From Ochromonas danica (lineage: Eukaryota; Sar; Chrysophyceae; Chromulinales; Chromulinaceae): DNA of 64,000 nucleotides. Below are positions 20,707-32,847 of the stretch, in pieces. The DNA lies in contig VKHL01000109.1 in the NCBI GenBank assembly GCA_015146655.1, positions 1 to 64,000 of the forward strand, written 5' to 3'. Numbering within the stretch: the stretch's first letter is position 1; each line of letters begins with the position of its first letter. A program made the position numbers and the translations under genes. Below the pieces are notes generated by a model. The model had not been told where the DNA came from. It ran no database searches and saw nothing but the letters and a program-made list of their open reading frames with translations.

Positions 20707-22894
20707 ATGGAACAACGTCTTGATCAAGTTGTTTCCCAAGTGAAGTCTCTGATAGAGGCTGAACTCTACGAGAGCGCGGAATGTTTGCTTTCTCTCTTTC
20801 TGTCTTCACCATCTTCATCTCCCTCCACAGAGGAGGCCAGTGGAGGAGGAGGAGGTACTCATAGTGATAGTAAGAGCAAAGAGATTCATCATTCTGATCT
20901 CTTAGAACTGCTGGGAGACATTCTCTTCAAGAAGAAAGAGTTCCGCAGAGCCTTTGCCTCCTATCAACAAGCAGAACTCTTCCTTCGCCCTCTCTCTGGT
21001 ACTACCCCTACCAGCTCCACTTCCTCTGTTACCTCCTCTTCTGCTAAGTCAAAGGCCTCCTCATCCTCCTCCTCCTCCTCTTCATCTTCTTCCTCTTCAA
21101 CCTTTGCTTCGGAGAGAGAAGCTAGTCTTCGTTTAAAAGAAGCGAAGTGCATGACTGCACTGAAAGATACCACTTCAGCTTTGAAGTGTCTCGAATCTGT
21201 TCCTGCCAAATGGCGCACACTAGCCATGCATTGCATGTTAGGCGATCTCTACCTCGAGAGCAGTTTGAAACGTCATGCTGTGACTTCCTACAAGGAAGCC
21301 TTCCTGCTCGCCCCTTACTCCGTTGAACTTGCTGAGCGCCTGATTGAAGTTGGGGCTGAGCTTAATGAACTGCAAGGATTAATGCAAGAGAGCAAAGCAA
21401 CTAAACAACAGCAACAGCGGCAAGAGGAAAAGGACAAATTGGTCGTTCCCATGCAAGATTGGATGCCTGACCTCCTACAAGTCTTTTATCATGTTAAAAG
21501 CAACGATCATCGTAAGTCTCTAGCTGTACTGAAAGAGATCAATAACCGCTTCCCGCGGAATGTTTTCCTTCTCTCTCTTACAGCACGCAGTAGTGCTCGC
21601 CTCTTGGGCCATGAGGACAATACTCTCATGGTCTATCGACACATTCAGAAACTCGATAAGCACTATCTGCGCCATATGGAAGATTTTGCAGCAATTTTAC
21701 AAAATCGAGGAGCTGAGAGTGAGCTTTGTACCATTGCATCAGCTTTCCTAGACGCCGCGCCGAGTTTGCCCGAGCCATGGATAGCCGCGGCTTATTATTC
21801 AGCTGCTAAAGGCGACAACGAGAATGCTCTCTCCTTGGTCGAAAAGGCTATAATGTTACGACCACTTTGGGCTGGAGGATTTCTTGCGAAAGGTCGTCTG
21901 CATCTCCAACAGAGAAGTTTCGATTCTGCCCTCATCGCCTTCTCACAAGCTAACTCCATCGAGAAGGATCTCGTGTCTTTTCTCGGTAAGTTGCAATCTA
22001 CACAATGATCCACTTTGTCTCATTTTCTAATAGCCTAATGGATCATGATGTTGTTAACATAAGGTATGATCGAGTCAAATCTTGGTCTGGGAAGGCTCAA
22101 AGAAGCCGCGAATTGGTCTCGTGAATCTATTCGACTTTTCCCCAGAAGTGCAGAGTCTTACTATATGATGGGCAATGTTCTGGCCAAGTCGTCCAATGCA
22201 GCCAATGAGGTGACACTTGTTTTAATGTTTCTTCCCACGTGGCACATTGTTGAATTCGATTTCTGCTTGTGCTGTAGGCGGTCAAAGCTTATGCTAGAGC
22301 TCTCAAGTTACAACCTAAATATGAAGCAGCGGCAGTAGCGCTTAGCTCATCATTGCAGCAACAAAATAAGATCGATGAATCCATCGAGTGGTTAGTCTCA
22401 GCTGATTCAATCATCATCTCATTTTGTTTGAAATGATCTCATTCTCTGTATGTTCTATCAGCTTGCAAACGGTCTTGCAGAAGACCTCTTCACCCACTTT
22501 ACGACTACTTTTAGCTCGGGTATGATCATGCTAATATTAGCTTCCACATTGATACACAGAGTTTACATGCTAACGAACTGAATGATTCGTTCTTCTTGAT
22601 AGGCGCTGTCGAGGGCATCACGTCACAGTGAAGCTTTGGAGCAACTCAATCTCTCCCTCACTTTGCATGGAAAAGATCATCCTGAGATCAACAAGGTTGG
22701 AATTTACGAATTCTGAGATATTTGCTGACTAATTTTAGTGATAATAGGAGATCGAACGCGTGGAGCAAGTGCTGAGGGAAGAGAACCAAATGGAGTACCA
22801 AGATGGTCTTGTCGACGACGAAATGGGACAAGAAAGTTTAATGGAAAGTCAAATTGGTGGGTCATCGGGACAAGATCTTTCAATGGAATGGTAA
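20707..22894 (+). CDS. APC7: APC7, TPR subunit of the anaphase-promoting complex
   Basis: Six exons (20707-21985, 22064-22209, 22278-22390, 22462-22519, 22603-22695, 22748-22894), 611 aa. TPR units run through the whole protein. The order and wording follow human APC7: ELLGDILFKKKEFRRAFASY near the N-terminus, a Ser-rich spacer, LKEAKCMTALKDTTSALKC, RHAVTSYKEAFLLAPYSVEL, PEPWIAAAYYSAAKGDNENA (human EPWVVSGCHSFYSKRYSRA), then AVKAYARALKLQPKYEAA. The tail is acidic. APC7 is a scaffold TPR subunit of the E3 ligase that triggers anaphase and mitotic exit. It was once thought limited to animals, but plants and protists have it. The poly-Ser insert at about residues 100-140 is low complexity. Confidence 0.85.
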
Positions 22895-23013
22895 AATAAC
22901 ACACAAACAAGAGCATCAGAAAGGGTAACTAGTCGTTGCACAGAACGGATGCATCCTTTCTCAACACACACAAGCAGCACAAACATTCACACTCCACAAG
23001 AACCTCACAACAC

Positions 23014-25861
23014 TCAGCTTAGATGGAATTCTTTGCTGCTTAATAAACTATCATCATCAGTCATAAATTTACGGAAAGCGCGACGGTCCTCCTCACTACT
23101 ATAAGAATGGTCCTCCTCTTGCTGGGATTCATCATTTTGTTGAAGACTCGCCACACGGTCGATACTAGTGTATTTCTATTCAATAAATTGATCAACCGTT
23201 ATGAAAGAGTAGCGAAATGTGTGAAAGAAGACTTACTTTGGAGACATTAATGGGCGACCAGAGCATATCATTATCCTCTTGGCCGTTTACTCGCACCTGA
23301 CTTTGTCCCTCTTCTTTCAAACCATTTTCAACTGGTGGTATATCAATAGAGGATGATTTGGACGCCAGCAGAGTTGAAGATGGAGGGTCAACGCCTAGAT
23401 ACTCTTGACTGGAAGATTTCGAAGAAGTCTTTGCCTCAACCGGCCTCTTTGCATTGTCACCATTAGCTTCCTTGAAGCGACGATTCTTTTCAAATTGCTC
23501 ACGTACACGATCATTTGCATTTCTCTTCTTCTGTGCTTCACGATGATTGTAGACCCCCGATAAAGAGGGAGCGGTCGATCTAGAACTTACGATTGGTTGA
23601 GATGGAAGTGGAAGATGTCGTTCCACTGTGTCAGCATCGGAAGCAATATCCTCCGAAGAGCCTTGAGATGAAACTCGTTTAATTTCTTTCGTCTCCTCCA
23701 CCCCTTCTTTCATGTCTTCACTATGTTGCTCAGTAAGAGAGGTGCTGTGATAAAGACGATTCTTTGCAAATTGCTTTTGAATCTTCTCACTTGAAGGAAT
23801 CAATTCTATTCGAGGTTTATCTTCCTTTGCTTGGATGGCATATTTATACTTCATAGTCCGTGAAAGCAACTGATCAGGAAAGAGGTTATTCCTGAGGTTT
23901 CGAGGAGAGATATCCACTGCAGAACTACCTATCTTGGGTGGTGGTGGTATCTCAGATTGCTCTACGGCTCTTGCTGAATGAGATAATGATGACGACGAGG
24001 AGGAAGACATTGACACCGAATTAGAAAACTCTTTGTTGTCTGAAGCAGTACTCTTGGATGGTATTTGTTCATGGTATGCTGGAGAATGAGCGCCATGTTG
24101 AAGCAGATGATCGCTTTCTGAGCTTTCTCCAGACATGACATCGATATCACCATGTCGCACCGTTTGATTCTCGGGCATGTGGCCATGCCTCAAATAGCGG
24201 GTCAAGCGCAATTGAGCTTCCAGGTCTTCTCCATCGCTTTCTTCAGTATAGGAGGAGAAAGTATTTTTTGTTGGTCGCCGTAAATCTGTCTGATTTGATA
24301 AGCGGGTTGTAGCGTGACCATTCAAAAACGGTGCATGCTCTGACCGAGCCAACAAAGCCTGATTCTCAAGAGCGATACTGCGCCTATAGGAAGCAGAAGG
24401 AATAGCTGAAGGAATAGATACTTCGACCACTTTTTTCTTTGCCACAGCTGGCTTTTCCTCGCGACGAGGAATGACTGTAGTTTTATTTTTCTGCTTTTTC
24501 TGACCGCTTTCCTTCGCCTTATTCACGGGCTTTTTATCGAGGGAAATTTTGAAGAAGCCCGGTACATGAGATTGAGAAGAAGAGAGTTGTTGTCGTCCTC
24601 TGCTGGTCGAGCGTGACCTCGTCCCGTTCTTGTGAGAATCACTACGAGATTCCTTTACTTTGGATTGCTGCTTGCCAGTTTCCACAGATCGCTGGCTCTT
24701 GCGAAGAGCTTCAGCGTGATAGTTGTTGAGCAATCTCTCAGCCATTCCTCGATAGGTCTCAGTGCGCTCCATCGAAGCTGCCGCTGAACCACTTGAAACT
24801 GGTTTCGAAGGAGACCTCGAGGGAGGAGAAGCATGGGAGGTTGGGGAATGAGCGAAAGTTTGCTGCAACTTTAGATTGGATAACTGAGCTCGGAGATGAC
24901 GTACCTCCTCCTCCCTTGCCTGTAAAGCAGAAGCGATCTTCTTTTGTTCAACTGCGCCAGACAAACTGCGAGATCGTGATCTCTCGTTGACAGGTTTCTT
25001 TGCTCCTTTCAAATGTCTGTCAATATCTTTCAATAATTGCATCTTCTTCTCCGTAGCAAGCTTCAGCTTGAACAGTTGTTTCTCAGTGAGATAATCTTCT
25101 GGTTCAGGCCAGGCATTGTTCACATATCCTACTGACATGCAAGTCTTCCTAAGCTTGGGCGATTCTGCTCGCTTAGGTGGAACAATTCTAGCCGGTGATT
25201 TGTTAGGCCTAGGAGCTGACTGTGGTCTCTTTTTCTCGACTTTAGCCTTAGCATAACCTTCAGTGTCTTTCTTAATTGCCTTGTTAACCTTTTTATCGTA
25301 GGTCACCAAATCGTCCTCGGGTCTGCGGAGCTTTCGATGCAGTAAGAATGCGTACTCTTTCCCTTGATCTGTTGGAGGAATGGGTAGAGAGGCATTTTGA
25401 TTCAAGGAAGAGGAAGATGATGATGGTGGAGCTGGTAAATAGGCTACAGTAATTCTCAAATGTCCCTGACTGCCTCCACGATGATCAAATAACTGCACTC
25501 TCTTTGAGAGATTTGGATCAAGATTAGACCAGACAACCAAAGCTGATCCTAAAGGATGGCTGGATGTTCCTCCTCCTCTTTGTTCCACAGCAAAAAGATC
25601 AAATCGAAGTTTAACCAAAAATCCGCTTTCTTGTGCTTCTTTCAAAAGAATACAGACAGCTTGATGAAAAGGCACACTAAGAGAGTCTGTACGAGATTTT
25701 GAATAAAGACCAAACTCTGTATTACGATTGTCTTCTTCCTCGGTAATGACCAGTTTGAATGATGATGCTATAATATCATTCTCATCTTTGGTCTTCTTTA
25801 AAATTTGATTATTTATATCATCAAATAAGACATCCGCTATAAAGAGTTGTAGAATTTGCAT
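23014..25861 (-). CDS. C2-like domain protein with long disordered basic tail
   Basis: Two exons (25861-23237, 23175-23014), 928 aa. Residues 1-145 resemble a C2-type beta-sandwich: LFIADVLFDDINNQIL, VKLRFDLFAV, PLGSALVVWSNLDPNL, KRVQLFDHRGG, GHLRITVAYL. Such C2 domains are common in centrosome and transition-zone proteins, but I cannot assign a family. After it the protein is basic and Ser-rich with short coiled coils (QKKIASALQAREEEVRHLR). A motif is used twice, IQKQFAKNRLYHS and VREQFEKNRRFKE. The last exon is acidic and ends EFHLS. No signal peptide. It runs tail to tail with APC7 (119-bp gap). Confidence 0.7.
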
Positions 25862-25915
25862 GATAAAGAATATAGATTAAAGAATCAATTCTTCACTCTA
25901 GTTCAAGTTCTTTGA

Positions 25916-26068
25916 ATGAATATTGATCAAGGTATGGATGAAAGATTCCAAGCCCTTAGTCTACCTTGTCATAGTCTTTTGATTCAAGCGCTGCTGGAAC
26001 TGTCTTTGCGCACAGCACAGCAGTCTGTTGTTGGCATGTTGGCGCAAAAACGCACTTTTCCTTCTTAA
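25916..26068 (+). CDS. Possible small protein, 50 aa
   Basis: An ATG-to-TAA frame of 51 codons starts 55 bp from the divergent C2-domain gene. It reads MNIDQGMDERFQALSLPC, then LLIQALLELSLRTAQQSVVG and MLAQKRTFPS, which could form one amphipathic helix. It has no known homologue that I recognise. It may be a real short gene, an upstream ORF of the following kinase transcript, or chance. Confidence 0.3.
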   Translation: MNIDQGMDERFQALSLPCHSLLIQALLELSLRTAQQSVVGMLAQKRTFPS

Positions 26069-26237
26069 GGAGAAAAACAAAGGTTTTGAGAATTATCAAA
26101 ATGGAATTCAGAGCTTTTTATTAAACATAGTGGATCTAAGTTAGGATAGTCTAGATCATTAAGGATAATTTACAACTGGTCTTCCTGAACTCCACTGGTT
26201 ACGTTTATCAGACTCAGCACAAAGCAGGTTTTAGATA

Positions 26238-26253
26238 GTTAACTTAATAAGAA
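26238..26253 (+). promoter_or_regulatory. GTTAACTTAATAAGAA word
   Basis: These 16 bases recur exactly at 41372-41387, 34 bp ahead of the second SLC25 gene. Here they lie about 260 bp ahead of the ABC1-type kinase start. A related inverted form (TTATTAAGTTAAGTTAAC) lies at 414-431, just before the STIL-like gene. Confidence 0.35.
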
Positions 26254-26513
26254 AAGAGTGGGCACAGCAGTGTGGTGTCCAGTTCCGGAGTTGTGACGCA
26301 GCCCACCACTTCCACCTCCAAGCTTCTCCCTCTCCCTTTGCTTGACATCATCATCATCATCTTCTTGCAACATCCTCTTCCACACTTTTTGCAATTACCA
26401 TTGTCATTGACTCATCTCTCTCCTTCCAGAACCGGAAAACTCATTCTGATAATTAAGAGGAATAATCCAATTTTTTTGTTGATCCGAAGAGTGCAAGATT
26501 GTTGTTCGATTCT

Positions 26514-28837
26514 ATGAAGTCGTTTACCATTCTCTACGCATTGGCTATCATTACATGGCTATCTCCAACTCTTTCCTTCCGATCATTTACCCCATCTAAG
26601 TCAATAGTACAGTACAATAACCGTTTTCAGCATGTTAATCATTTGCAACACCTTCCTCCCAGTCAGATTGCCAGGAGAGCTGCAGTCTCCTTCCCTAATT
26701 TAGACCGCATTGCCGGTCGTGTCTCGAAAGAAGTGCCTTCTATACCGATTTTATGGGGTAAATTAACTTTAACAGCCAAGGCAGTGATCATCGCAGCAGT
26801 GGCACTGCTCACAGGGATTCGTATGCGCGTAAAGAAAGAAGTTCAGTCAGCAGCAGCCAATGTGATGGAATCAGGATGGACAAAAAGAGGATATGGTGGA
26901 TCTTTCAAACGTACGCTTGAAGTATGGACATTTGCTATAAGCTTTCTCTTCAAATATGTAAGTTCTGTCTTATCGGTTTTGGCCACGCTATTGTCTCACT
27001 CACTAATTTCTACTGATTAGCTCTCAGTTCAACGGTTAAAGAATAAGGATGCTGCACTTTATTCTGCTAGGTTAACTGAGATTGCTAAGTTGTTAACAGA
27101 AAAGATATTGGAGCTGGGGCCGACCTTCATCAAGTTGGGTCAATTGCTCTCGACTCGTATCGATGTTCTCCCACGAGAATTTATCAAGCAGCTGGTGCAA
27201 CTTCAAGATCAAGTTCCGGGATTCCCTGGTGATGTAGCAGTGCAAATTATAGAGAAGGAGCTTGGAAGACCCATTGATCAGCTCTTTGATTCGTTTAATC
27301 GGACGGCCATTGCTGCTGCCTCCTTAGGACAAGTGCATATTGCAACTATGAATGGGAAGAAGTATGCAGTTAAAATACAACGACAAGGTCTGAAGCGCCT
27401 GTTTGATATGGATCTAAAGAATATCAAAGTGTTGGCTAAAATCTTGGACAAATTCGATCCCAAAGCGGATGGTGCTCAAAGGGATTGGATCTCCATCTAT
27501 GACGAGTCTGCTCGCCTGCTATACAAAGAAATTGATTATCAGTTAGAAGCTACAAACAGTGTTCGCTTTAGAGAGAACTTCAAGGATACTCCCTGGGTCC
27601 GTGTACCTGAGGTAGGCCAGAAAAAGTTTGTCCTCGCTTCAAATGCAAACAAACTGACACTGTCTTTTGCTGGATAACTTGACAGGTGCTCTTGAATATG
27701 ACAACTACCAATGTCATTGTGATGGAATACGTTCCAGGTATTAAGGTGAATGACATAGAGCGCATTGAAGCTGCGGGGATTGATCGTAAGCTGTTAGCCA
27801 AGCGATCAGCGGAGTCCTATATGACTCAACTCTGCAGACATGGTTTCTTCCGTAAGTCTATGCAAATAAAGATTTTTTTAATCTATTGCTTTCCTCTGTA
27901 CTGACTGAGTTGCCTCTCCATAGACTGTGACCCACATCCAGGTAATGTCGCTTGTGATGCGGAATATGGTGGGCGCTTGATCTATTACGATTTTGGCATG
28001 ATGGATGAGCTGAAACCCGAGGTTAAAACCGGCTTAGTTAATCTCGTTTTCGGAATCTACGAGAATGAAGTGAAAGATGTGTGCGATGCATTGGAAACCA
28101 TTGGCGTACTCAAGACGGGAGTAGATCGTATGTCTGTCGAGAAGATTGTGCGCTTTTTTCTGAATGAGTTTGCCAATGGAATTAAACCTGGTGAGAAATG
28201 GATTACAGACCTGCCAGAAGAACAGCAGCGCGAGATCAAGAGACAACGAAGGCTTAAACTTGGCGCCGACCTCTTCTCTGTTGGCAATGACGTTCCATTC
28301 AAGTTCCCGCCAACCTTCACCTTTGTCTTCCGAGCTTTCACATCATTGGATGGAATTGGTAAAGGTCTTGATCCAAAGTATGATCTTACTAGGCTTGTGC
28401 AGCCTTATTTAAAAGAGTTGGTCGATTTACGTGATGGATCGGCCACTCTGTCTCTGCTTAAATCTTGGACCAAGAAGCTCGGCCTCCGACCTGTTGATTT
28501 CGCACAGACCATACAACAACCCCGGAAAGTCGCGAATTTAGAGAGTATTATCACCAAGATGGAACAAGGAGATCTCAAACTTCGAGTGCGAGTGTTGGAG
28601 TCTGAAAGAGCTTTCCAGCGTCTCAATCTTGTGCAAAGCAACTTGGCCAGTGCGCTTGCTGCAGCTTCTTTCCTCAATGTTGGCATCCTTTTGAGCTCCG
28701 TTGTTTCCCCTGCTGCGAAATGGGCTTCAATGGCACGGTTTTCCTTATTTTTAGCTGCTTTGTTTGGTGTACAAGTTCCGATTGGCCTTGTCAGACTCTA
28801 TGTACTGGACAAAAAGTTTGCAGACCTCAGTAAATAG
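26514..28837 (+). CDS. ABC1/COQ8-family atypical kinase, probably plastid-targeted
   Basis: Four exons (26514-26957, 27021-27611, 27686-27851, 27924-28837), 704 aa. The N-terminus (MKSFTILYALAIITWLSPTLS, then FRSFTPSK) looks like a bipartite plastid presequence. A membrane segment follows (VIIAAVALLTGI). Family motifs: FIKLGQLLSTR (KxGQ), the Ala-rich nucleotide loop AIAAASLGQVH, the kinase Lys in YAVKIQRQG, KEIDYQLEATN (ExD), MEYVPGIKVND, HCDPHPGN and YDFGMMDE (DFG). All key residues are present. The C-terminus has two helices (LASALAAASFLNVGILLSSV). ABC1K proteins regulate prenyl-quinone metabolism; plastid members act at plastoglobules. ATG 26514 is chosen because it starts the signal peptide. 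Confidence 0.92.
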
Positions 28838-28931
28838 ACTCCCCACCTTTGGAAAAGAAAGGGTAGATTTTGATGCCTTCATTATGTAATTAATAGCTCT
28901 AGCCTAACCATAAGACTCTAGTGAACCAGAC

Positions 28932-31900
28932 TTACTTCTGTCCTCGCTGCTTCTTTTGTTTGATTTGCTGATGTAGGCCAGGTGCAGAGAGACGAACATC
29001 TCCTATTAGTACTCCCAACACTTCATTGTCAGGGATTGTCTTGATAAGTGCTCGTTCAGGTTCAATACAGTCTTTCAAGCGTGGCAGCAAATCCATTGCT
29101 TGCTTCGCTACCTTTCCTTTCTTGAGAGTTCCAGGAGAAAGCTTTACTTTGAGCTTGAACCGCTGCATGGACATGTAGGGAGCACAAACAGGAAGGGCAT
29201 AAATAAGCTTGTCCAGGCTCGTAGGACAATCAGTAAAGAAGTCCAACTCAACTAAATCCACCTTTTCTTCTTTGCTATCACCTTCTTCATCTTCGTCCAG
29301 CTCATCGACATGCTCAGTAAGGTTCTGTCCAGCTTCTTTCGAAACCGACGATTTAATGCTGGGAATAGCTTTAGCTTTACCCTTTTCCATATCCTTTCGC
29401 ACTGTTTTCATGATACCCAATAGAAGAGAACTTTTGTTTTTAGTCTTGGAAAGGTTTTTATAATCGCGGAAGTCAGCCAGTGCTCGTAATGCTAAAGGTA
29501 CAGGAAATAGCGAAAGATCTCGCAGTACATCTGCATCGATTCCTCCATCTTGAATCACTCCATTCTTAATAAGTGTCTGGAATAAGTCCTGTACCTCCGG
29601 ACTGAGCAGACTGACCAATTGTTGCCAATCACCTTTCAAAGAAGTCACACCTGCTCGCCCTTGCTTTGCTCGTATTTCAGATTGCTTTTTGTTCACGTTT
29701 TCTTCCTCTTTCAGCGAAGCAAGGGTTTTACCAGATTTTTTCGAAGCATGACCCAAGACCATCATGGCCAGTTCCACATCTTCATCATCCTGTTCAGCAT
29801 AGCGCCGTGCCTTTTTCTTATTCATCGCTTTCTTTTTCTTTTGTGACTTCTCCGGCAAGGGGGCATCCTTTTTGCCGGATTCATTAGGCTTTGAAGACGG
29901 CTTGGAAGATGCTTCCACAGGCGCGATGTCACCATCCTCTTCGTCATCATCCGATTGTTGTTCCTCCTCTTGCTCCTGTTCTTGCTCATTTCTCTCCTCC
30001 TCTTTCTCAGCAGCGTCATGCTCACCCTCTTCTTTGGTTGCTAATACTTCCGGGTCGGCACTTTCAGGAGGAAGCAGTTCATCTAAACGTTCTGCTTCTT
30101 CTTCCTCCTCTTCTCCCCCCTCTTCCACAATATCTTCATCCTGGGTAACTTGTTGCTCAAGATCCACGGTAATGTTGTACTTCTCAAATCGATCCATTAC
30201 TTGAGAAGTCAACGACTCGAGATCAAAATCATATTCTCGTAACTTGCGGTCTTTACTATGCCTCAATGCAGATTCATTATCCAGTCGGAAGATTATTCCA
30301 AATCCCATCTCCAGTGGCATCGGGGGCAAGAAGTTCTTCTTTCCCGAAATGAAGAAGTTTCCCGTAGGAAGGGATTGGCCATGTGGATCAACCTTGCTCA
30401 CTTGAGCGGCTGTGACCCAATAGGCAGAGATCAAAAGCTTTGCCTGCCAAGCAGAGCTGCGACATAAAACGGCAATAGCAGCTTCTTGGATAGCCAAGGG
30501 AGTCAAATGATGCTTAGACTTCGCCTGACTTGATTCTCCACCTGCACTTCCTTCTTCGTCCACCTGATTGCATTGGCGCGCGAAGACAATACATGGCAAG
30601 GCACCACGAACATCAGCATGAACGAAAACATCTTGCGGTCTCAAATACTTCCGGTAGATAACTTCACTCTGCATGAGATCTCGCCCAGCCACTACCAAAA
30701 ACCCTTCGCTTGTCAAGAACCAATAGAACTTTTCGAACCAATTGGGCTAAGTACAACAAAAAATAAGCTAATTAGAGAATGAATACAAATGCCAGCAGCT
30801 GTCTCTCACCTTGCGCACTGCAAGAGGGGTTGGAGCACCAGTGAGTGCATTTGTCACCACCTTGCGAGTTTGTTCTTCCGCTGCCTTGAGAATCTTGACA
30901 GAGGCTTGAGATCTTTTGGCCTCCTTGACTTGGGTTGCCTTCTTGTTGTCATACAGTTTACAAGCATTAGCATAGGCAGTGAGGTCGAGATCCACTTCCA
31001 CTTCAACACAATCCCGTTCCTTGCGCTGTTTCTCATCGAGAGCAGTATTATCCTCTTCATCGCTGTCTTCAAAATCTTCACCTAGCTCCCTGGAGTAAAA
31101 CCGCAAAAAGATTTTGTTGTCTTGAAGTGCAAGACGGGAAATGCGCTGAGCCAATGGGTTGCCTAACAAACAGCATTCTCTTTTTAATTCAATGTGATAA
31201 TGACTTGACACTGGGAAGATTCACAATACCTTTCTTTTGCTCCATATCTACCATGGCCTCCACATCAGGCCAGGCCATTTCCGCAGCCAGAGCACTATTT
31301 ATAACAAGGCGAACTTTGTCCACTTCCTCGGCGAAAGTCTCTAGCAGCATGGCACAATTTTGGAAGTAAATCTGCTGCTCAACCAATGCATCAACAGCTT
31401 TCTTCTGGTCTTCCTTCACTTTTGCTAGTTTCTTCTCAGCTGCAATAATACGACTCTGAACCTCTTTCTGTGCCTTCTGATCATCAAGACGGTGGAAATA
31501 AACATCCACAGCCTCCGAGAAACTCGGGAATGTTCGATAAGCCTTTCCATCATGCTGTTTAAATAAAATTGGAATGAAATCTACGAAACACTCTTCGCCT
31601 CCTTCAACAGGTGATGGATCGACCAGAAGATAGGCTGGAGCCGGTACGTCCAGTTGAGTTAACAACGTACCAACGGCAAGGCGCAGTTGCTCCAATAAAA
31701 CAGAGAGCTGCTCATGATTAGATAGAAAGGCACCTTCCACACGAGCAGCATGATCAATGTTAGCAACTGCTAGACAGTGATCAAGGATGTCTGGACCCAA
31801 GTAACTCACGCACGACTTTTTGGTCAGCAATAACTGGCGCACAAAGGGGAGCTTTCCTGCCCCACTCTGCCCTTTCTTCTTCTTTGTTTTCGTCTCAACA

Positions 31901-32593
31901 ATGGCATCATGTGCACTTTGTTCTTCCATAAAGTGTTGTGTTTTCAGAGCTAACCACTCTGAGAAGGCTTCTCCGCCTGATAATCTCGTCAATTCCTCTG
32001 AACTACTCTGAAGAGAATCAATATTGGTGCAACAAGAGATTGGATAGATCTCTCCCACTTTCAATACCAACTCCTCAGAGAATTGATGTGATCTAAGCAA
32101 AGCCAAGACTTCATAATTGGCATCTGTTAAGACGATGTTGCCAGTGGAATAAAGCTCCAGAATGAGATGATTGGCACTTTCTCCGCTGCCAAATTTGAAG
32201 TCAACCACTCTATCCATACCTAATTGGTCTACCCGTTCTAAGCGCTTTGTTCGTAGGAAACGTCTGAGAATCATAGTGAATGGAGAGGGGGATTGACTCT
32301 GTGATCGGTTGAAAAAGGCAGTGCCATGGAAACGAACACCTGACTCAAGAAGAAGGAATGACTTCTCAGAGTCTTTAGAGGCTGCTAGCTTGAGAATATA
32401 GCATCGATCATTGATATCATAAACATTAGCAACACGTCTTCCTTCCATGGCGCGGAGCACATCCTTGGCCTGTCAACAATAACAACATCAAGTAGAGTGT
32501 GGCACATTAGACAATCATCCAAAATTAAATCATCCAAGCTATCCTTCTCACCATAGCTTTAACATCCGTAGAAGAAAATCTTGTCTTCACCAT
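28932..32593 (-). CDS. NEMF: NEMF/Rqc2 (Tae2), ribosome-associated quality-control factor
   Basis: Four exons (32593-32552, 32469-31230, 31162-30810, 30746-28932), 1149 aa. It starts MVKTRFSSTDVKAM, as expected for the NFACT-N domain (human MKSRFSTIDLRAV), followed by VANVYDINDRCYILKL, LLLESGVRFH, DRVVDFKFGSGE, ELYSTGNIVLTD. A long coiled coil follows (residues about 330-400), then NFACT-R (PNWFEKFYWFLTSEGFLVVA, GRDLMQSEVIYRKYL, DVFVHADVRGA). A very acidic linker leads to an NFACT-C end (IYALPVCAPYMSMQRFKLKV). The protein binds 60S subunits with peptidyl-tRNA and adds C-terminal Ala/Thr tails. It is divergent from SPT16 with 254 bp between start codons. Confidence 0.95.
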
Positions 32594-32729
32594 AGTTTCA
32601 TTTAATTAATAATTGGGTTAAGAACAATAAAGTAATAGACTAGATGCAACCAATCCAATCGATGCAAACAAACACTGCTGCCTGCTCAATTTATGTAAAT
32701 CCTTTATCCTAACCCAACCCAATCCAACA

Positions 32730-32735
32730 ACGCGT
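32730..32735. promoter_or_regulatory. ACGCGT palindrome between NEMF and SPT16
   Basis: ACGCGT within CAACGCGTTTGTTT, 137 bp from the NEMF start and 113 bp from the SPT16 start. The same core occurs in two other divergent intergenic regions of the window. In yeasts this core is the MCB element of G1/S genes; here a role is inference. Confidence 0.4.
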
Positions 32736-32847
32736 TTGTTTGGTCTGAAAAACGCTGCCATCCCTCTCTCTGACTGTCTCACTGTGTGTGGGGATGGGAT
32801 GATCCACAAATTAATATTTTGAATCAATTCCCTCTTCTTAACCAAAT

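Noticed and set aside
20964-21236. Acidic antisense frame inside APC7
   Set aside because: It is the mirror of the poly-Ser (TCC/TCT) tract of APC7, giving poly-Glu on the other strand.
26272-26517. 81-codon frame ahead of the ABC1-type kinase
   Set aside because: It overlaps the kinase start in another frame, is pyrimidine-rich and low complexity, and fits a 5' UTR.
29822-30204. Several Ser-rich and Arg-rich frames within NEMF
   Set aside because: They are shadows of the acidic linker codons of NEMF.
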